64,000 nucleotides of DNA from Nisaea sp. (GCF_034670185.1 NZ_JAXMNY010000002.1:496001-560000); one strand, 5' to 3'. Counted from the first letter of the stretch, positions 54,920-63,441 are shown. Notes: generated from the letters alone by a model not told the origin. Program-made: numbers and translations.

Positions 54920-55280
54920 GCGACGACTCCCAGCTTGGGTTGATTAGTTTAAAATGGGTCGTAGCCCGGCGCCGACCAGCATCACAGGCCGACGAGTTGC
55001 GGCGCAACAGGCCATGGACCACACAGGGCCACGGCCGGTCGCCGGAAATATCCAAGGACACGACGAGCGCGTATTCCGAGCATTTCGGGATCGCCAGGGC
55101 GAAAATTTCATAACAGTTCGCCAACAGCCCACATCTTTCATCCAAATCCGGATCACGTTCCTCGAGTTCTTCGAGCAAAAAATAGGCGCCAGCGACGCAG
55201 TCCACGGACGGAGACACGAAATCTTCGCGAACCTGCGCACGAAATTCGGGCACCGGTTCAACAGAACGCTTCTCACTCAT
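54912..55280 (-). CDS. Unknown protein, first gene of the XRE operon
   Basis: A start at 55280, after GGAGG at 6 bases spacing, gives 122 residues; the frame opens at 55325. It has an acidic mid section (LLEELEERDPDLDER) and a later segment IPKCSEYALVVSLDISGD rich in beta-forming residues. The end is basic (LLRRNSSACDAGRRR). I see no RelE, ParE, HigB or MazF motif. Position before an antitoxin-like regulator would fit a toxin role, but sequence alone does not support it. The region upstream is AT-rich with its own promoter. Confidence 0.6.
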   Translation of the reverse strand: MSEKRSVEPVPEFRAQVREDFVSPSVDCVAGAYFLLEELEERDPDLDERCGLLANCYEIFALAIPKCSEYALVVSLDISGDRPWPCVVHGLLRRNSSACDAGRRRATTHFKLINPSWESSHG

Positions 55281-55284
55281 TCGA

Positions 55285-55298
55285 GCCTCCGACGAGGC
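55285..55298 (-). promoter_or_regulatory. Leader hairpin covering the ribosome binding site of the XRE operon
   Basis: Read on the minus strand, GCCTC (55298-55294) can pair with GAGGC (55289-55285) across a 4-base loop (GTCG). The GGAGG ribosome binding site is in the right arm, so the hairpin would hide it. It lies 4 bases before the ATG at 55280. Confidence 0.5.
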
Positions 55299-55306
55299 GC
55301 ACCCAA

Positions 55307-55335
55307 AATATACCCCTGGAGACATATAACTTCAA
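55307..55335 (-). promoter_or_regulatory. Sigma-70-type promoter of the XRE operon
   Basis: On the minus strand, TTGAAG (55335-55330) and TATATT (55312-55307) are exactly 17 bases apart, a near-consensus promoter. Transcription would begin near 55300, giving a leader of about 20 bases. The 333-base stretch 55281-55613 also holds the upstream region of efp; nothing else is recognised there apart from AT-rich DNA. Confidence 0.75.
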
Positions 55336-55613
55336 GCATATATTCATGTTTTCGCAATCGAACGTCATTAACTCCCCCTTCACCACGATCTCCCGCTAAA
55401 AGCGTACAATTTTAGATTTACCCACGCTACCCGAGAATTTTTCACTTTAAATTCCGGCGCGAAAGAAAAAGCGCCCCCCTCAAACCACCTGCATTGTCCC
55501 CATCAATAGACACCGCCCCCGCAACCTGATAAAAGCGCGCCGCACCTGACTCAGTGTGCGTCCGCGCGGTTTTGCGCGACGCCGGACACCGCGACAGCTC
55601 GACGGACAGAGAT

Positions 55614-56180
55614 ATGAAAATCAACGGTAACGCCATCCGCATTGGTAATGTCATCGAACACAAGGACCGCCTCTGGGTCGCCATGAAGACCCAGGCCGTG
55701 AAACCCGGCAAGGGCGGCGCCTTCAACCAGGTGGAACTGAAGGACATCCGGTCCGGCACCAAGCTGAACGAGCGGTTCCGTGCCGACGAGCAGGTCGAGC
55801 GTGTCCGCCTTGAGCAGCGTCCAGCCCAGTTCCTCTTCGCCGAGGACGAACTGCTGACCTTCATGGACAACGAGACCTACGAGCAGACCCAGATCTCAAA
55901 GGACCTGCTCGGCGATAACGTGGTGTTCCTGCAGGACGGCATGGAAGTGCAGATCGAAAGCCATGAAGGCGAGCCGCTTTCCGTGCAGATGCCGGAAACC
56001 GTCGTGCTCGAAATCGTCGAGGCCGACGCTGTGGTGAAGGGGCAGACCGCCTCCTCCTCCTACAAGCCGGCAATGCTGGAAAACGGCGTGAAGATCCTGG
56101 TGCCGCCACATATCGAAAGCGGCACCCGCGTTGTCGTGCGGACCGAAGACAGCACCTACGTCGAACGCGCCAAAGATTAA
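55614..56180 (+). CDS. efp: Elongation factor P
   Basis: EF-P helps ribosomes through polyproline stretches. The 188-residue protein has the three beta-domains, with the loop KPGKGGAF carrying the modified Lys at position 33 (Lys34 in E. coli). The Lys is kept, so lysylation by EpmA or a similar modification is expected; the modifying genes are not in the window. The ATG at 55614 is preferred over an upstream open frame. It lies near suhB. Confidence 0.96.
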   Translation: MKINGNAIRIGNVIEHKDRLWVAMKTQAVKPGKGGAFNQVELKDIRSGTKLNERFRADEQVERVRLEQRPAQFLFAEDELLTFMDNETYEQTQISKDLLGDNVVFLQDGMEVQIESHEGEPLSVQMPETVVLEIVEADAVVKGQTASSSYKPAMLENGVKILVPPHIESGTRVVVRTEDSTYVERAKD

Positions 56181-56254
56181 GGCTGGCCCAAAAAACCACG
56201 GCTGGATGCCGGGATAGCCCGCATCGCCCTGACCCTGTTTGAACTGGAGAGACC

Positions 56255-57058
56255 ATGGCGACCCGTTCGCCCGCAATCAATGTGATGGTGAAGGCCGCCA
56301 TGAAGGCGACCCGCCAGCTGCTGCATGACTTCAACGAGGTCGAGCAGCTTCAGGTCTCGAAAAAAGGCCCGGCCGATTTCGTCTCCAACGCCGATACCGC
56401 TGCGGAAAACACCATCGTCGATATGCTGAAATATGCCCGGCGCGATTACGGCTTCCTGCTCGAGGAAGGCAACGAGATCGAGAGCAAGGACGAGCTGAAG
56501 CGGCGCTGGATCATCGATCCGCTGGACGGCACCACCAACTTCCTGCACGGCATCCCGCATTTCGCGATTTCCATCGCGCTTGAGGAAGCCGGCGAGATCG
56601 TCTCCGCCATAATCTACGAGCCGACCCGGGACGAGTTGTTCTGGGCCGAAAAGGGCAAGGGCGCGTACCTGAACGACCGCCGCCTGCGTGTTTCGGCACG
56701 CCGAAACCTTGAGGACAGCGTTTTCGCCACCGGCATTCCGACCCTCCGCGGCACCGATCACGAGTTCTACCTGAAGCAGCTAGAAGCGGTGATGACCCGC
56801 TGCTCCTCCGTGCGCCGTCTCGGTGCAGCCGCGCTCGACCTCGCCTATGTGGCGGCCGGGCGCTATGACGGCTATTGGGAGCGCGGCCTCAGCCCGTGGG
56901 ATATTGCAGCGGGCCTGCTGATCGTTAAGGAAGCGGGCGGCTATTGCACCGATTACCGGAACCGCGACAAGGCTCTGGAATCCGGCGAGGTCGTTGCCGC
57001 CAACGACCAGGTGCACGGCAGGCTTCTGAAAGTGCTGCGGGACGCGACGAAGGCCTGA
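56255..57058 (+). CDS. suhB: Inositol-1-monophosphatase family protein (SuhB)
   Basis: The 267-residue Mg-dependent phosphatase shows the family motifs: LLEEGNEIES (Glu ligand), WIIDPLDGTTNFLHGIPHFA (Asp-Pro-Leu-Asp-Gly-Thr) and the C-terminal WERGLSPWDIAAGLLIVKEAG. SuhB also acts in rRNA antitermination in E. coli. The gene sits 74 bases after efp on the same strand and is followed by a hairpin terminator-like structure. Confidence 0.93.
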   Translation: MATRSPAINVMVKAAMKATRQLLHDFNEVEQLQVSKKGPADFVSNADTAAENTIVDMLKYARRDYGFLLEEGNEIESKDELKRRWIIDPLDGTTNFLHGIPHFAISIALEEAGEIVSAIIYEPTRDELFWAEKGKGAYLNDRRLRVSARRNLEDSVFATGIPTLRGTDHEFYLKQLEAVMTRCSSVRRLGAAALDLAYVAAGRYDGYWERGLSPWDIAAGLLIVKEAGGYCTDYRNRDKALESGEVVAANDQVHGRLLKVLRDATKA

Positions 57059-57092
57059 CCAAAATCGAAAGCATGATCTGAAGAGAACTGAC

Positions 57093-57119
57093 CGCGACAC
57101 CGCTAAGGCGGTTGTCGCG
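57093..57119 (+). terminator. Hairpin after suhB
   Basis: CGCGACACCGC (57093-57103) pairs with the right arm ending at 57119 (bulged base near 57112), a stem of about 11 base pairs with a 4-base loop. It is followed by GAAAAGG, so termination is Rho-dependent or weak. Confidence 0.5.
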
Positions 57120-57180
57120 AAAAGGCCTGTTGCGATAAGGTCATCGGTGAGATTAACCCTCCACCCGAGGACGCGCTGAC

Positions 57181-58311
57181 ATGGCCGGATCATCTTCCCT
57201 GGGCAAACGCCCCGTGTTTCTTATCCTCGCGGGCCTGATCGGGCTGCCGGCCGGGCCGGCGCTGAGCCAGGAAACAATCTATATCGGCGGCACCGGCAGT
57301 TCGGTCGAGGTCAATCTCGACGTCCTCGATCAGCTCGGCACGCCGCCGACGGTTCCGCAGATGCTGCAGACCGATATCCGCCGCGGTCAGGCTGCTTCCG
57401 GAGCACCGCTGCCCCTGCCGGGCGAAGCGCGCGCGACAGTGTCCCGTGGCGCTCCATTGCCCCCGCCAACAAGGCCGGCCAGCGCCCAAAGCCGCCGCGT
57501 GGTCACAGCCGGATCAACCGCGGCACCGCTTGCAGCGGCACCCAGGAAGCCGACAGTGCCGAGCGCGCGCAGCCAGGTCAGTGCCCCGGCTCCGACGACC
57601 ATAACCCCGCGCGTCCCGGCTCCGGCCCGTGTCACCGCACCGGTCCCGAGTGCTCCGAAGGTAGCCAGGGCTCCGGCCCCGATCGTTGCGCCTCCGGCCA
57701 AAGTCGCTATCCAGGCACCGGCTCCGAAAGCTCCTGTCCAAGCACCGAGTAAAGCACCGGAGACGAAGACCACGATCCCGGATATCACGATCCCGGCCGC
57801 GCCCAAGGCAACCACACGGACTGCCGCCATCGTTCCGCCGCCGCCGCCCGCTGCCATAACCACGCCGGCCATAACCACACCAACCGTCGACGCGCCGGCG
57901 GTTACATCCCCGTCCGCGAAAACGCCGGAACCGGCCAAGCGGGTCGCTTCCGCCTCCCCGGCCCCGAAAGCCACATCTCCCGCACCGAAAGCCTCCAGTG
58001 GCAGCGCTATCAGCATTGCCTTCGACACCGACGCCAAATCCCTGCCGGCAAGCGCCAGCGGGACGCTGGGCGAGATTGCGGAGAAAATGAAGGCAGACAC
58101 GTCGATGCGGATCCAGCTTCTGGCCTATGCCAGTGCCGGCGAGCGCTCCGAAGCCAAGGCCCGGCGGCTCTCCCTGTCCCGCGCCCTTGAGGTCCGCTCC
58201 TACCTGATCGGCAAGGGTGTCGCCAGCACGCGGATGGATGTGCGTGCGCTCGGCAACCAGGCGCCTTCGGGCTCCCCCGACCGTGTCGATCTGACTCTGG
58301 TCAATCGCTAA
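57181..58311 (+). CDS. OmpA-like C-terminal protein with Pro/Ala-rich linker
   Basis: The 376-residue protein has a signal peptide (LILAGLIGLPAGPALSQ), a short N-terminal segment, a long low-complexity linker (about 80-265) built of Ala, Pro, Thr and Val with repeated PAP and APK units, and a C-terminal OmpA/MotB peptidoglycan-binding domain (about 275-376; AYASAGERSEAKARRLSLSR). A canonical OmpA beta-barrel is absent. It is 122 bases upstream of a MotA/MotB-like pair on the same strand and may belong to the same system. Rich in PPP stretches in its linker, so EF-P, encoded next to it, would help its translation. Confidence 0.8.
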   Translation: MAGSSSLGKRPVFLILAGLIGLPAGPALSQETIYIGGTGSSVEVNLDVLDQLGTPPTVPQMLQTDIRRGQAASGAPLPLPGEARATVSRGAPLPPPTRPASAQSRRVVTAGSTAAPLAAAPRKPTVPSARSQVSAPAPTTITPRVPAPARVTAPVPSAPKVARAPAPIVAPPAKVAIQAPAPKAPVQAPSKAPETKTTIPDITIPAAPKATTRTAAIVPPPPPAAITTPAITTPTVDAPAVTSPSAKTPEPAKRVASASPAPKATSPAPKASSGSAISIAFDTDAKSLPASASGTLGEIAEKMKADTSMRIQLLAYASAGERSEAKARRLSLSRALEVRSYLIGKGVASTRMDVRALGNQAPSGSPDRVDLTLVNR

Positions 58312-58433
58312 GGACACCGACAGGTGTCATCAATCGCCGGAAATCTGCCGCATTTCTCGTCCATAGAACCAAACAGACTACCGGGCATAAGGCTTAAGCG
58401 GCCGTGCCCGGCCACAATCAGGGGATCGATCAG

Positions 58434-59570
58434 GTGACCAAACCAACGCGTTTTCTCGTCCGGATGGCGATCTTTCTGGCGCTTGTCACCGTGGTCGCGG
58501 TGCTTCTGGTCGGCGCGTTGCTGGACGCCTTCATGGCGAATGCCGCGCTGAACGGCATGATCCTGGCAACACTGGTCATCGGTATCCTCTATGTCGTCCG
58601 GCAGGTCATGTCGCTCGGCCCCGAAGTCGCCTGGATCGAATCCTATCGGTCCGGTCAGCCCGGCCTCTCCATGCAGCAGGCGCCGGCCCTGCTGGCGCCG
58701 GTCGCCACCATGCTGGGCGAACGCCGGGACGACCGGGTCAGCCTGTCCGCCATGTCCCTGCGCTCCCTGCTCGACAGCATCGATTCCCGGCTCGCGGAAA
58801 GCCGAGACATTTCCCGCTATATCGTCGGCCTGCTGATCTTCCTCGGCCTGCTCGGCACCTTCTGGGGCCTGCTGCAGACAGTCGGCGCGGTCGGCACCGT
58901 AATCGGCAGTCTCAGTATCGAGAGTGGCGATATCGGCAGCGTCTTCGGCGATCTGAAGACCGGGCTGGAATCCCCTCTGAACGGCATGGCAACCGCCTTC
59001 AGCTCCTCCCTCTTCGGTCTCGCCGGCTCGCTCGTCCTCGGCTTCATGGAGCTGCAACTCGGCCAGGCCCAGAACCGGTTTTACAACGATCTCGAAGAAT
59101 GGCTGTCGGGCCTGACCCGACTCAGCTCCGGTGGCGGCGTACTCGCGGACGGAGAACATTCCGCCAGCGCCTACCAGACCGCGCTTTGGGAACAGACGGC
59201 GGACAGTCTCGACAAGCTGCAGCGGGTCATCCTGCGCAGCGAGGATGACCGCCGGCAGGCCAACACCAACCTGATGTCCCTGAACGAGAAGCTCGGCACC
59301 CTGGTCGAGCAGATGCGCAGCGATCAGGACCTGATGCGGAAGATCGGCGAGGCCCAGTTGGAGATCCGGCCGGTGCTGGCAAAAATCGCGGAAGGCCAGA
59401 CAAGCGGCCGGGATGAGCTTATGCGCAGCCATCTGCGCAATATCGAGGCTTATGTTGCCCGTCTGGTCGAGGAAAGCTCCGAGGGCCGGAACCGCACCGT
59501 GGAGGAAATCCGCCAGGAGATCCGGCTGGTCGCCCGGACCATCGCGGCGCTCGCCGAAGAAGAACGCTAG
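58434..59570 (+). CDS. MotA/TolQ/ExbB-like ion-channel protein with long C-terminal extension
   Basis: The start at GTG 58434, after AGGGG, gives 378 residues; a GTG at 58404 is also in frame. Membrane helices are at about 12-35, 40-57, 128-150 and 190-215. The third includes the RYIVGLLIFLGLLGTFWGLL stretch that matches MotA/ExbB proton-channel families, with LGTFWGLL. After about residue 225 the protein continues as a charged coil for about 150 residues. This is longer than TolQ/ExbB and unlike flagellar MotA in its ends. It is followed 12 bases later by a MotB-like gene. Ion type unknown. Confidence 0.8.
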   Translation: MTKPTRFLVRMAIFLALVTVVAVLLVGALLDAFMANAALNGMILATLVIGILYVVRQVMSLGPEVAWIESYRSGQPGLSMQQAPALLAPVATMLGERRDDRVSLSAMSLRSLLDSIDSRLAESRDISRYIVGLLIFLGLLGTFWGLLQTVGAVGTVIGSLSIESGDIGSVFGDLKTGLESPLNGMATAFSSSLFGLAGSLVLGFMELQLGQAQNRFYNDLEEWLSGLTRLSSGGGVLADGEHSASAYQTALWEQTADSLDKLQRVILRSEDDRRQANTNLMSLNEKLGTLVEQMRSDQDLMRKIGEAQLEIRPVLAKIAEGQTSGRDELMRSHLRNIEAYVARLVEESSEGRNRTVEEIRQEIRLVARTIAALAEEER

Positions 59571-59582
59571 GAGAGCGCGGCC

Positions 59583-61175
59583 ATGTCCGCCCGCAGCCGC
59601 GCCTCGACGCGCGAAACCAATATCTGGCCGGGGTTCGTCGACGCCCTCGCCACCCTGCTGATGGTCATCATCTTCGTGCTGATGGTGTTCATCGTCTCGC
59701 AATTCTACCTGACCCAGGCGCTGTCCGGCCGGGACGAGGCCCTGCACCGACTGGAAGCCCAGATCTCCGAGCTTTCCGAGCTGCTCAATCTGGAGAAGGA
59801 AACCAACACCGAACTCCGCCTCAATGTCGCCCAGCTCTCGACCGAGCTGCAGGCCTCCATCTCCCGCCGCGATGCGTTGAGCCAACAGGTCACCCAGCTG
59901 GTCTCCCAGCGCGATCAGCTTGAGGATCGGCTGGCCGCTGCCGTGCACGACCGGGCAAGCATGACGCAGCGCCTGAGCGAGCTAGAGAACGGCCGGGCCG
60001 GGCTCGAAGAGCGGCTGACGGAAGTCCTCAGCGAGCGCGATGCCCTGATGGCCAAGCTGCGCTCCGTCGAAAACGACATGGCGATCGCCAAAGCCGAGCG
60101 GGACGAAGTCACGGCCGGGCTCGAGGATGCCTTCAAGGTGATCCAGGCGGACCGGGAAACCATCACCACCCAGTTGAAGGATCTGGAGAGCCTGCGCCGC
60201 GATCTGGTCGCCCTGAAACAGGCCCGCCGGAATTTGGAAGCAGAAGTCGCCGACCTGGCCTCCCAAAAGCTCGCCCTGCAGAAGACCCTGAGCCAGAGTG
60301 AACAAGACCGCGAGACAGCGGAACTCAGTGCCGAGGAACGCAAACTGAGGATCGACGCGCTGGTCGCCGAGATGACCCAGGTCCGGGATCGCAGCAAAGA
60401 GCTGACAGCACAGCTCAACGAAAGCGAAGAGCGCACTCTGCTGCAACAGAAGGACATCGCCGAGCGCGATATCCGGCTGGCCGAGCTAACCGCCAATTTC
60501 TACGATACCGCCTCCGCACTCGGTGCCGAGAAGGAAATTTCCTCCAAGGCGCAGGAAGCGGTCGCCCTGCTGAACCGGCAGATGCGAGCGCTTCGTGAAC
60601 AGCTGCTTGCGCTGCAGGAGGCGATGGACGCGCTTGAGGCGAAGAACAAGGAACAGAATGTCGAGATCGTCGATCTCGGCGCCAAGCTAAACCGGGCGCT
60701 CGCGACTAAAGTTCAGGAACTGGCGAAATTCCGCTCCGAGTTTTTCGGCCGCCTGCGCGAGGTGCTGAACGACCGGCAGGGCATCCGCATCGTCGGCGAC
60801 CGTTTCGTCTTCCAGTCCGAAGTGCTGTTCGACAGCGGCTCGGACCAGATCGGCCCGGCGGGCGAAATCCAGCTCCGCCAGTTCGCCGACGAGCTGAAGG
60901 ATATCGCCGCCAAGATCCCGAAAGGCATCGACTGGATCCTGCAGGTCGAGGGCCACACGGACCCGGTGCCGATCTTCAACGAGCGTTTCAAGAACAACTG
61001 GGACCTCTCCGCAGCCCGCGCCATCTCGGTCGTGCAGACGCTGATCTCGGAAGGCATCCCGGCGAGCAAACTCTCCGCCACCGGCTACGGCGAATTCCAG
61101 CCGATCGACGAGCGCAAGGACGAGATCGGCAACCGCCGGAACCGCCGCATCGAGATGAAGCTGACACAGCGGTAG
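59583..61175 (+). CDS. MotB-like protein: one membrane helix, long coiled coil, OmpA domain
   Basis: The 530-residue protein has a single membrane helix (about 18-40) starting with the sequence FVDALATLLMVIIF; Asp20 occupies the position of the MotB proton-channel aspartate. A very long coiled coil (about 45-370) full of Leu, Glu, Arg and Gln repeats follows, and the C terminus (about 400-530) is a complete OmpA/MotB peptidoglycan-binding domain (VLFDSGSDQIGPAG, EGHTDPVPIF, NRRNRRIEM). A normal MotB has only a short linker. The partner MotA-like gene lies just upstream. Confidence 0.85.
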   Translation: MSARSRASTRETNIWPGFVDALATLLMVIIFVLMVFIVSQFYLTQALSGRDEALHRLEAQISELSELLNLEKETNTELRLNVAQLSTELQASISRRDALSQQVTQLVSQRDQLEDRLAAAVHDRASMTQRLSELENGRAGLEERLTEVLSERDALMAKLRSVENDMAIAKAERDEVTAGLEDAFKVIQADRETITTQLKDLESLRRDLVALKQARRNLEAEVADLASQKLALQKTLSQSEQDRETAELSAEERKLRIDALVAEMTQVRDRSKELTAQLNESEERTLLQQKDIAERDIRLAELTANFYDTASALGAEKEISSKAQEAVALLNRQMRALREQLLALQEAMDALEAKNKEQNVEIVDLGAKLNRALATKVQELAKFRSEFFGRLREVLNDRQGIRIVGDRFVFQSEVLFDSGSDQIGPAGEIQLRQFADELKDIAAKIPKGIDWILQVEGHTDPVPIFNERFKNNWDLSAARAISVVQTLISEGIPASKLSATGYGEFQPIDERKDEIGNRRNRRIEMKLTQR

Positions 61176-61199
61176 CCGCTTATTTCAACTCATCATAAC

Positions 61200-61282
61200 C
61201 GTCATTCGCGCGAAAGCGGTGACCTAGGCGATCGTAAAATGCCGCACGTCTTCCCTGGGTCCCCACGTGCGGCGGGATGACG
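61200..61282. repeat. REP/MITE-like intergenic element with terminal inverted repeats
   Basis: The 83-base block between the MotB-like and ABC genes starts CGTCAT and ends ATGACG, and holds a perfect 9-bp hairpin (GCCGCACGT at 61241-61249, ACGTGCGGC at 61265-61273). The opening CGTCATTCGCGCGAAAGCGG resembles dispersed intergenic repeats I recall from proteobacteria (CGTCATTCCCGCGAAAGCGG). Only one copy is in the window. It lies between convergent genes and could end both transcripts. Confidence 0.5.
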
Positions 61283-61305
61283 ACAGAAAGGGTGGACAGG
61301 AAGAA

Positions 61306-63096
61306 CTACTCCGCCGAAATCGCCATCCCCGCCGCCGCGGAATCCGCGAATTGCAGCTCGGCGAGATGCCGATAGAGCGGGTTGCTTTCCAGCAGCTCGG
61401 AATGCTTGCCCTCGGCGATGAGGCGGCCGTCTTCCAGCACCAGGATGCGGTCGGCCTTTAGTACCGTCGCGAGCCTATGCGCAATCACAAGCGTGGTCCG
61501 GCCCGGCATGATGGCTTCGAGCGCCTTCTGCACGGCTCGCTCGCTTTCGGCGTCGAGCGCGCTCGTCGCCTCGTCCAGTAGCAGAATGACCGGATCGCGC
61601 AGAATGGCGCGGGCAATGGCGATGCGCTGGCGCTGGCCTCCGGAGAGGCGCACGCCTTTTTCGCCGAGATGGGTCTGGAACCCTTCCGGCAGCGCCTCGA
61701 TGAAGCTTTTCGCATTGGCGGCTTCGGCGGCGGCGATCACGTCGGCATCGGCGGCATCGGGGCGGCCGTAGCGGATATTCTCCATCGCATTGTCGGAGAA
61801 GATCACCGGCTCCTGCGGCACCATCCCGATCAGGGAGCGAAAGGCGCGCGGGTCGGCTTCGGTCAGATCGACACCGTCAATCCGGATATGCCCCGCCTGC
61901 GGATCGTAGAAGCGCAGCAGAAGCTGAAAGATCGTCGACTTCCCCGCACCTGAAGGCCCAACGATGGCGACACGCTCGCCAGGCTTCACCGACGCGGTGA
62001 AACCGCTGAGCGACGGGGTATCCGAGCGGGCCGGGTATGAGAAATCGACATCCTCGAAGCTGACCAGCCCCTTTGCCGGATCGGTCAGGGGAACAGGATT
62101 GGCCGGTGCGGAGACGTCGCTCTCCGCCTGCAGGAGGCCCATCAGACGCTCCATGGCGCCCGCGGCCCGCTGCAGGTCGCCAAGGACCTCTGAGAGCGCT
62201 CCCGTGGAGCCTGCGACGACAGCGGCATAGAAGACGAAGGCGGAAAGCTCGCCGGCACTGATCCGTCCGGCCAGAACATCCCTGCCGCCGATCCACAGAA
62301 TGACGGCGATGGAGCCGAACACCAGCGAGATGACGATAGCGGTCAGGGCCGCACGGGCCCGGATCCGGCCGAGGGCGGCATTCAGCGCATTCTCGACCCG
62401 GGTACCGAACCGTTCCCGGTCCACCGGCTCATGGGCGAAGGCCTGCACGGCGCGGATGCCGTAAAGCGTTTCCTCCGCATAGGAGCCGAGATCGGCCACC
62501 CTGTCCTGAGTATCGCGGGAAAGCCGCCGCACCTTGCGGCCAAGCACGATGATCGGAATCACCACGATGGGAACGACCAGCAGGACATAGCCGGACAGCT
62601 TGGCGCTGGTGATCAGCAGCATGACCAGCGCGCCGGCGAACAACAGCGTGTTGCGCAGGGCGATGGAGACGGAGGAGCCGACCACGGTCTGCACCAGCGT
62701 GGTGTCCGTCGCAAGACGAGACAAAAGCTCGCCCGTGCGCGTGGTCTCGAAGAAGCCGGGGCTCAGGGAGATCACGTGATTGAAAACCGCCTTGCGGATA
62801 TCGGCCACCACACGCTCGCCGATCCAGGAGACCAGAAAGAACCGCGCATAGCTTGAGCCGGCCAGCAGAACCACCACCCCCATGAGGACGATCACCGCTC
62901 GGTCCAGCAGCGCCGGATCGCCCGCCGAGAACCCCTTGTCGACCAGCAGGCGGAGCCCGTTGCCCATGGCCAGCACGGTGACGGCGGCGACGATCAGCGC
63001 AACCGCCGCACCCGCGACCTGCAACCGGTAGGGCCGGACGAATGGCATCAAAGCCCTCAAGGGGCCAAGATTGCGCCGGCTATTCTGTTCGCTCAT
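61306..63096 (-). CDS. ABC exporter with fused membrane and ATPase domains (MsbA-like)
   Basis: The 596-residue half-transporter has six membrane helices (about 22-320) and an ATPase domain (about 345-585): Walker A GPSGAGKSTIFQLLL, Q-loop GMVPQEPVIF, signature RLSGGQRQRIAIARA and Walker B VILLLDEATSALD. The membrane part has the ABC-type exporter intracellular loop FFETTRTGELLSRL. This class includes lipid A and drug exporters; a homodimer is expected. It is divergent from rpmE. Confidence 0.93.
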   Translation of the reverse strand: MSEQNSRRNLGPLRALMPFVRPYRLQVAGAAVALIVAAVTVLAMGNGLRLLVDKGFSAGDPALLDRAVIVLMGVVVLLAGSSYARFFLVSWIGERVVADIRKAVFNHVISLSPGFFETTRTGELLSRLATDTTLVQTVVGSSVSIALRNTLLFAGALVMLLITSAKLSGYVLLVVPIVVIPIIVLGRKVRRLSRDTQDRVADLGSYAEETLYGIRAVQAFAHEPVDRERFGTRVENALNAALGRIRARAALTAIVISLVFGSIAVILWIGGRDVLAGRISAGELSAFVFYAAVVAGSTGALSEVLGDLQRAAGAMERLMGLLQAESDVSAPANPVPLTDPAKGLVSFEDVDFSYPARSDTPSLSGFTASVKPGERVAIVGPSGAGKSTIFQLLLRFYDPQAGHIRIDGVDLTEADPRAFRSLIGMVPQEPVIFSDNAMENIRYGRPDAADADVIAAAEAANAKSFIEALPEGFQTHLGEKGVRLSGGQRQRIAIARAILRDPVILLLDEATSALDAESERAVQKALEAIMPGRTTLVIAHRLATVLKADRILVLEDGRLIAEGKHSELLESNPLYRHLAELQFADSAAAGMAISAE

Positions 63097-63129
63097 ATCG
63101 GATTCCCGTAAAAACAGGTCCCTTCGCCC

Positions 63130-63158
63130 TTGCGCTCGGTCCCTGTCTCCTTTATATC
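63130..63158 (+). promoter_or_regulatory. Putative promoter of rpmE
   Basis: TTGCGC (63130-63135) and TATATC (63153-63158) have 17-base spacing, about 65 bases before the rpmE ATG. The same gap would hold the divergent abc promoter. Confidence 0.6.
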
Positions 63159-63222
63159 GTCGCGCTCTTATTCACGGATTGATACCCGCGCCCATCAACG
63201 CTCGGGGGCAGGAGTACGAAAA

Positions 63223-63441
63223 ATGAAGGCTGATATCCATCCCGAATATCACGCGATCACAGTCGTGATGACCGATGGCACCGAATACCAGACCCAGTCG
63301 ACCTGGGGTAAAGAGGGCGACACGCTTCGGCTCGAAATCGACCCGCTGACCCATCCGGCTTGGACTGGCCAGCACCGGATCCTCGACAGCGGTGGTCAGG
63401 TTGCGCGCTTCAACAAGCGCTTCGCCAACCTCGGTATTTAA
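63223..63441 (+). CDS. rpmE: 50S ribosomal protein L31
   Basis: The 72-residue protein begins KADIHPEYHAITVVMTDG and has the RLEIDPLTHPAWTGQHRI segment and the FNKRF tail of L31. It contains no cysteine, so it cannot bind zinc as the C-type L31 does. The cysteine-free form is the one I recall for alphaproteobacteria. The start at 63223 is supported by family length; the frame is open upstream. An intrinsic terminator follows. Confidence 0.92.
   Translation: MKADIHPEYHAITVVMTDGTEYQTQSTWGKEGDTLRLEIDPLTHPAWTGQHRILDSGGQVARFNKRFANLGI

Noticed and set aside
57550..57970. Pro/Ala-rich stretch as possible tandem DNA repeat
   Set aside because: The units vary in length and sequence; it is a low-complexity protein linker, not a precise DNA repeat.
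58308..59948. Open frame of 546 codons on the minus strand opposite the MotA/MotB-like genes
   Set aside because: No motif or ribosome binding site; the plus-strand genes have membrane helices, coiled coil and OmpA motifs.
58434..61175. Zorya (ZorAB) anti-phage system
   Set aside because: The design is similar, but no ZorC, ZorD or ZorE-like gene is next to it; the neighbours are an OmpA-like gene and an ABC exporter gene.
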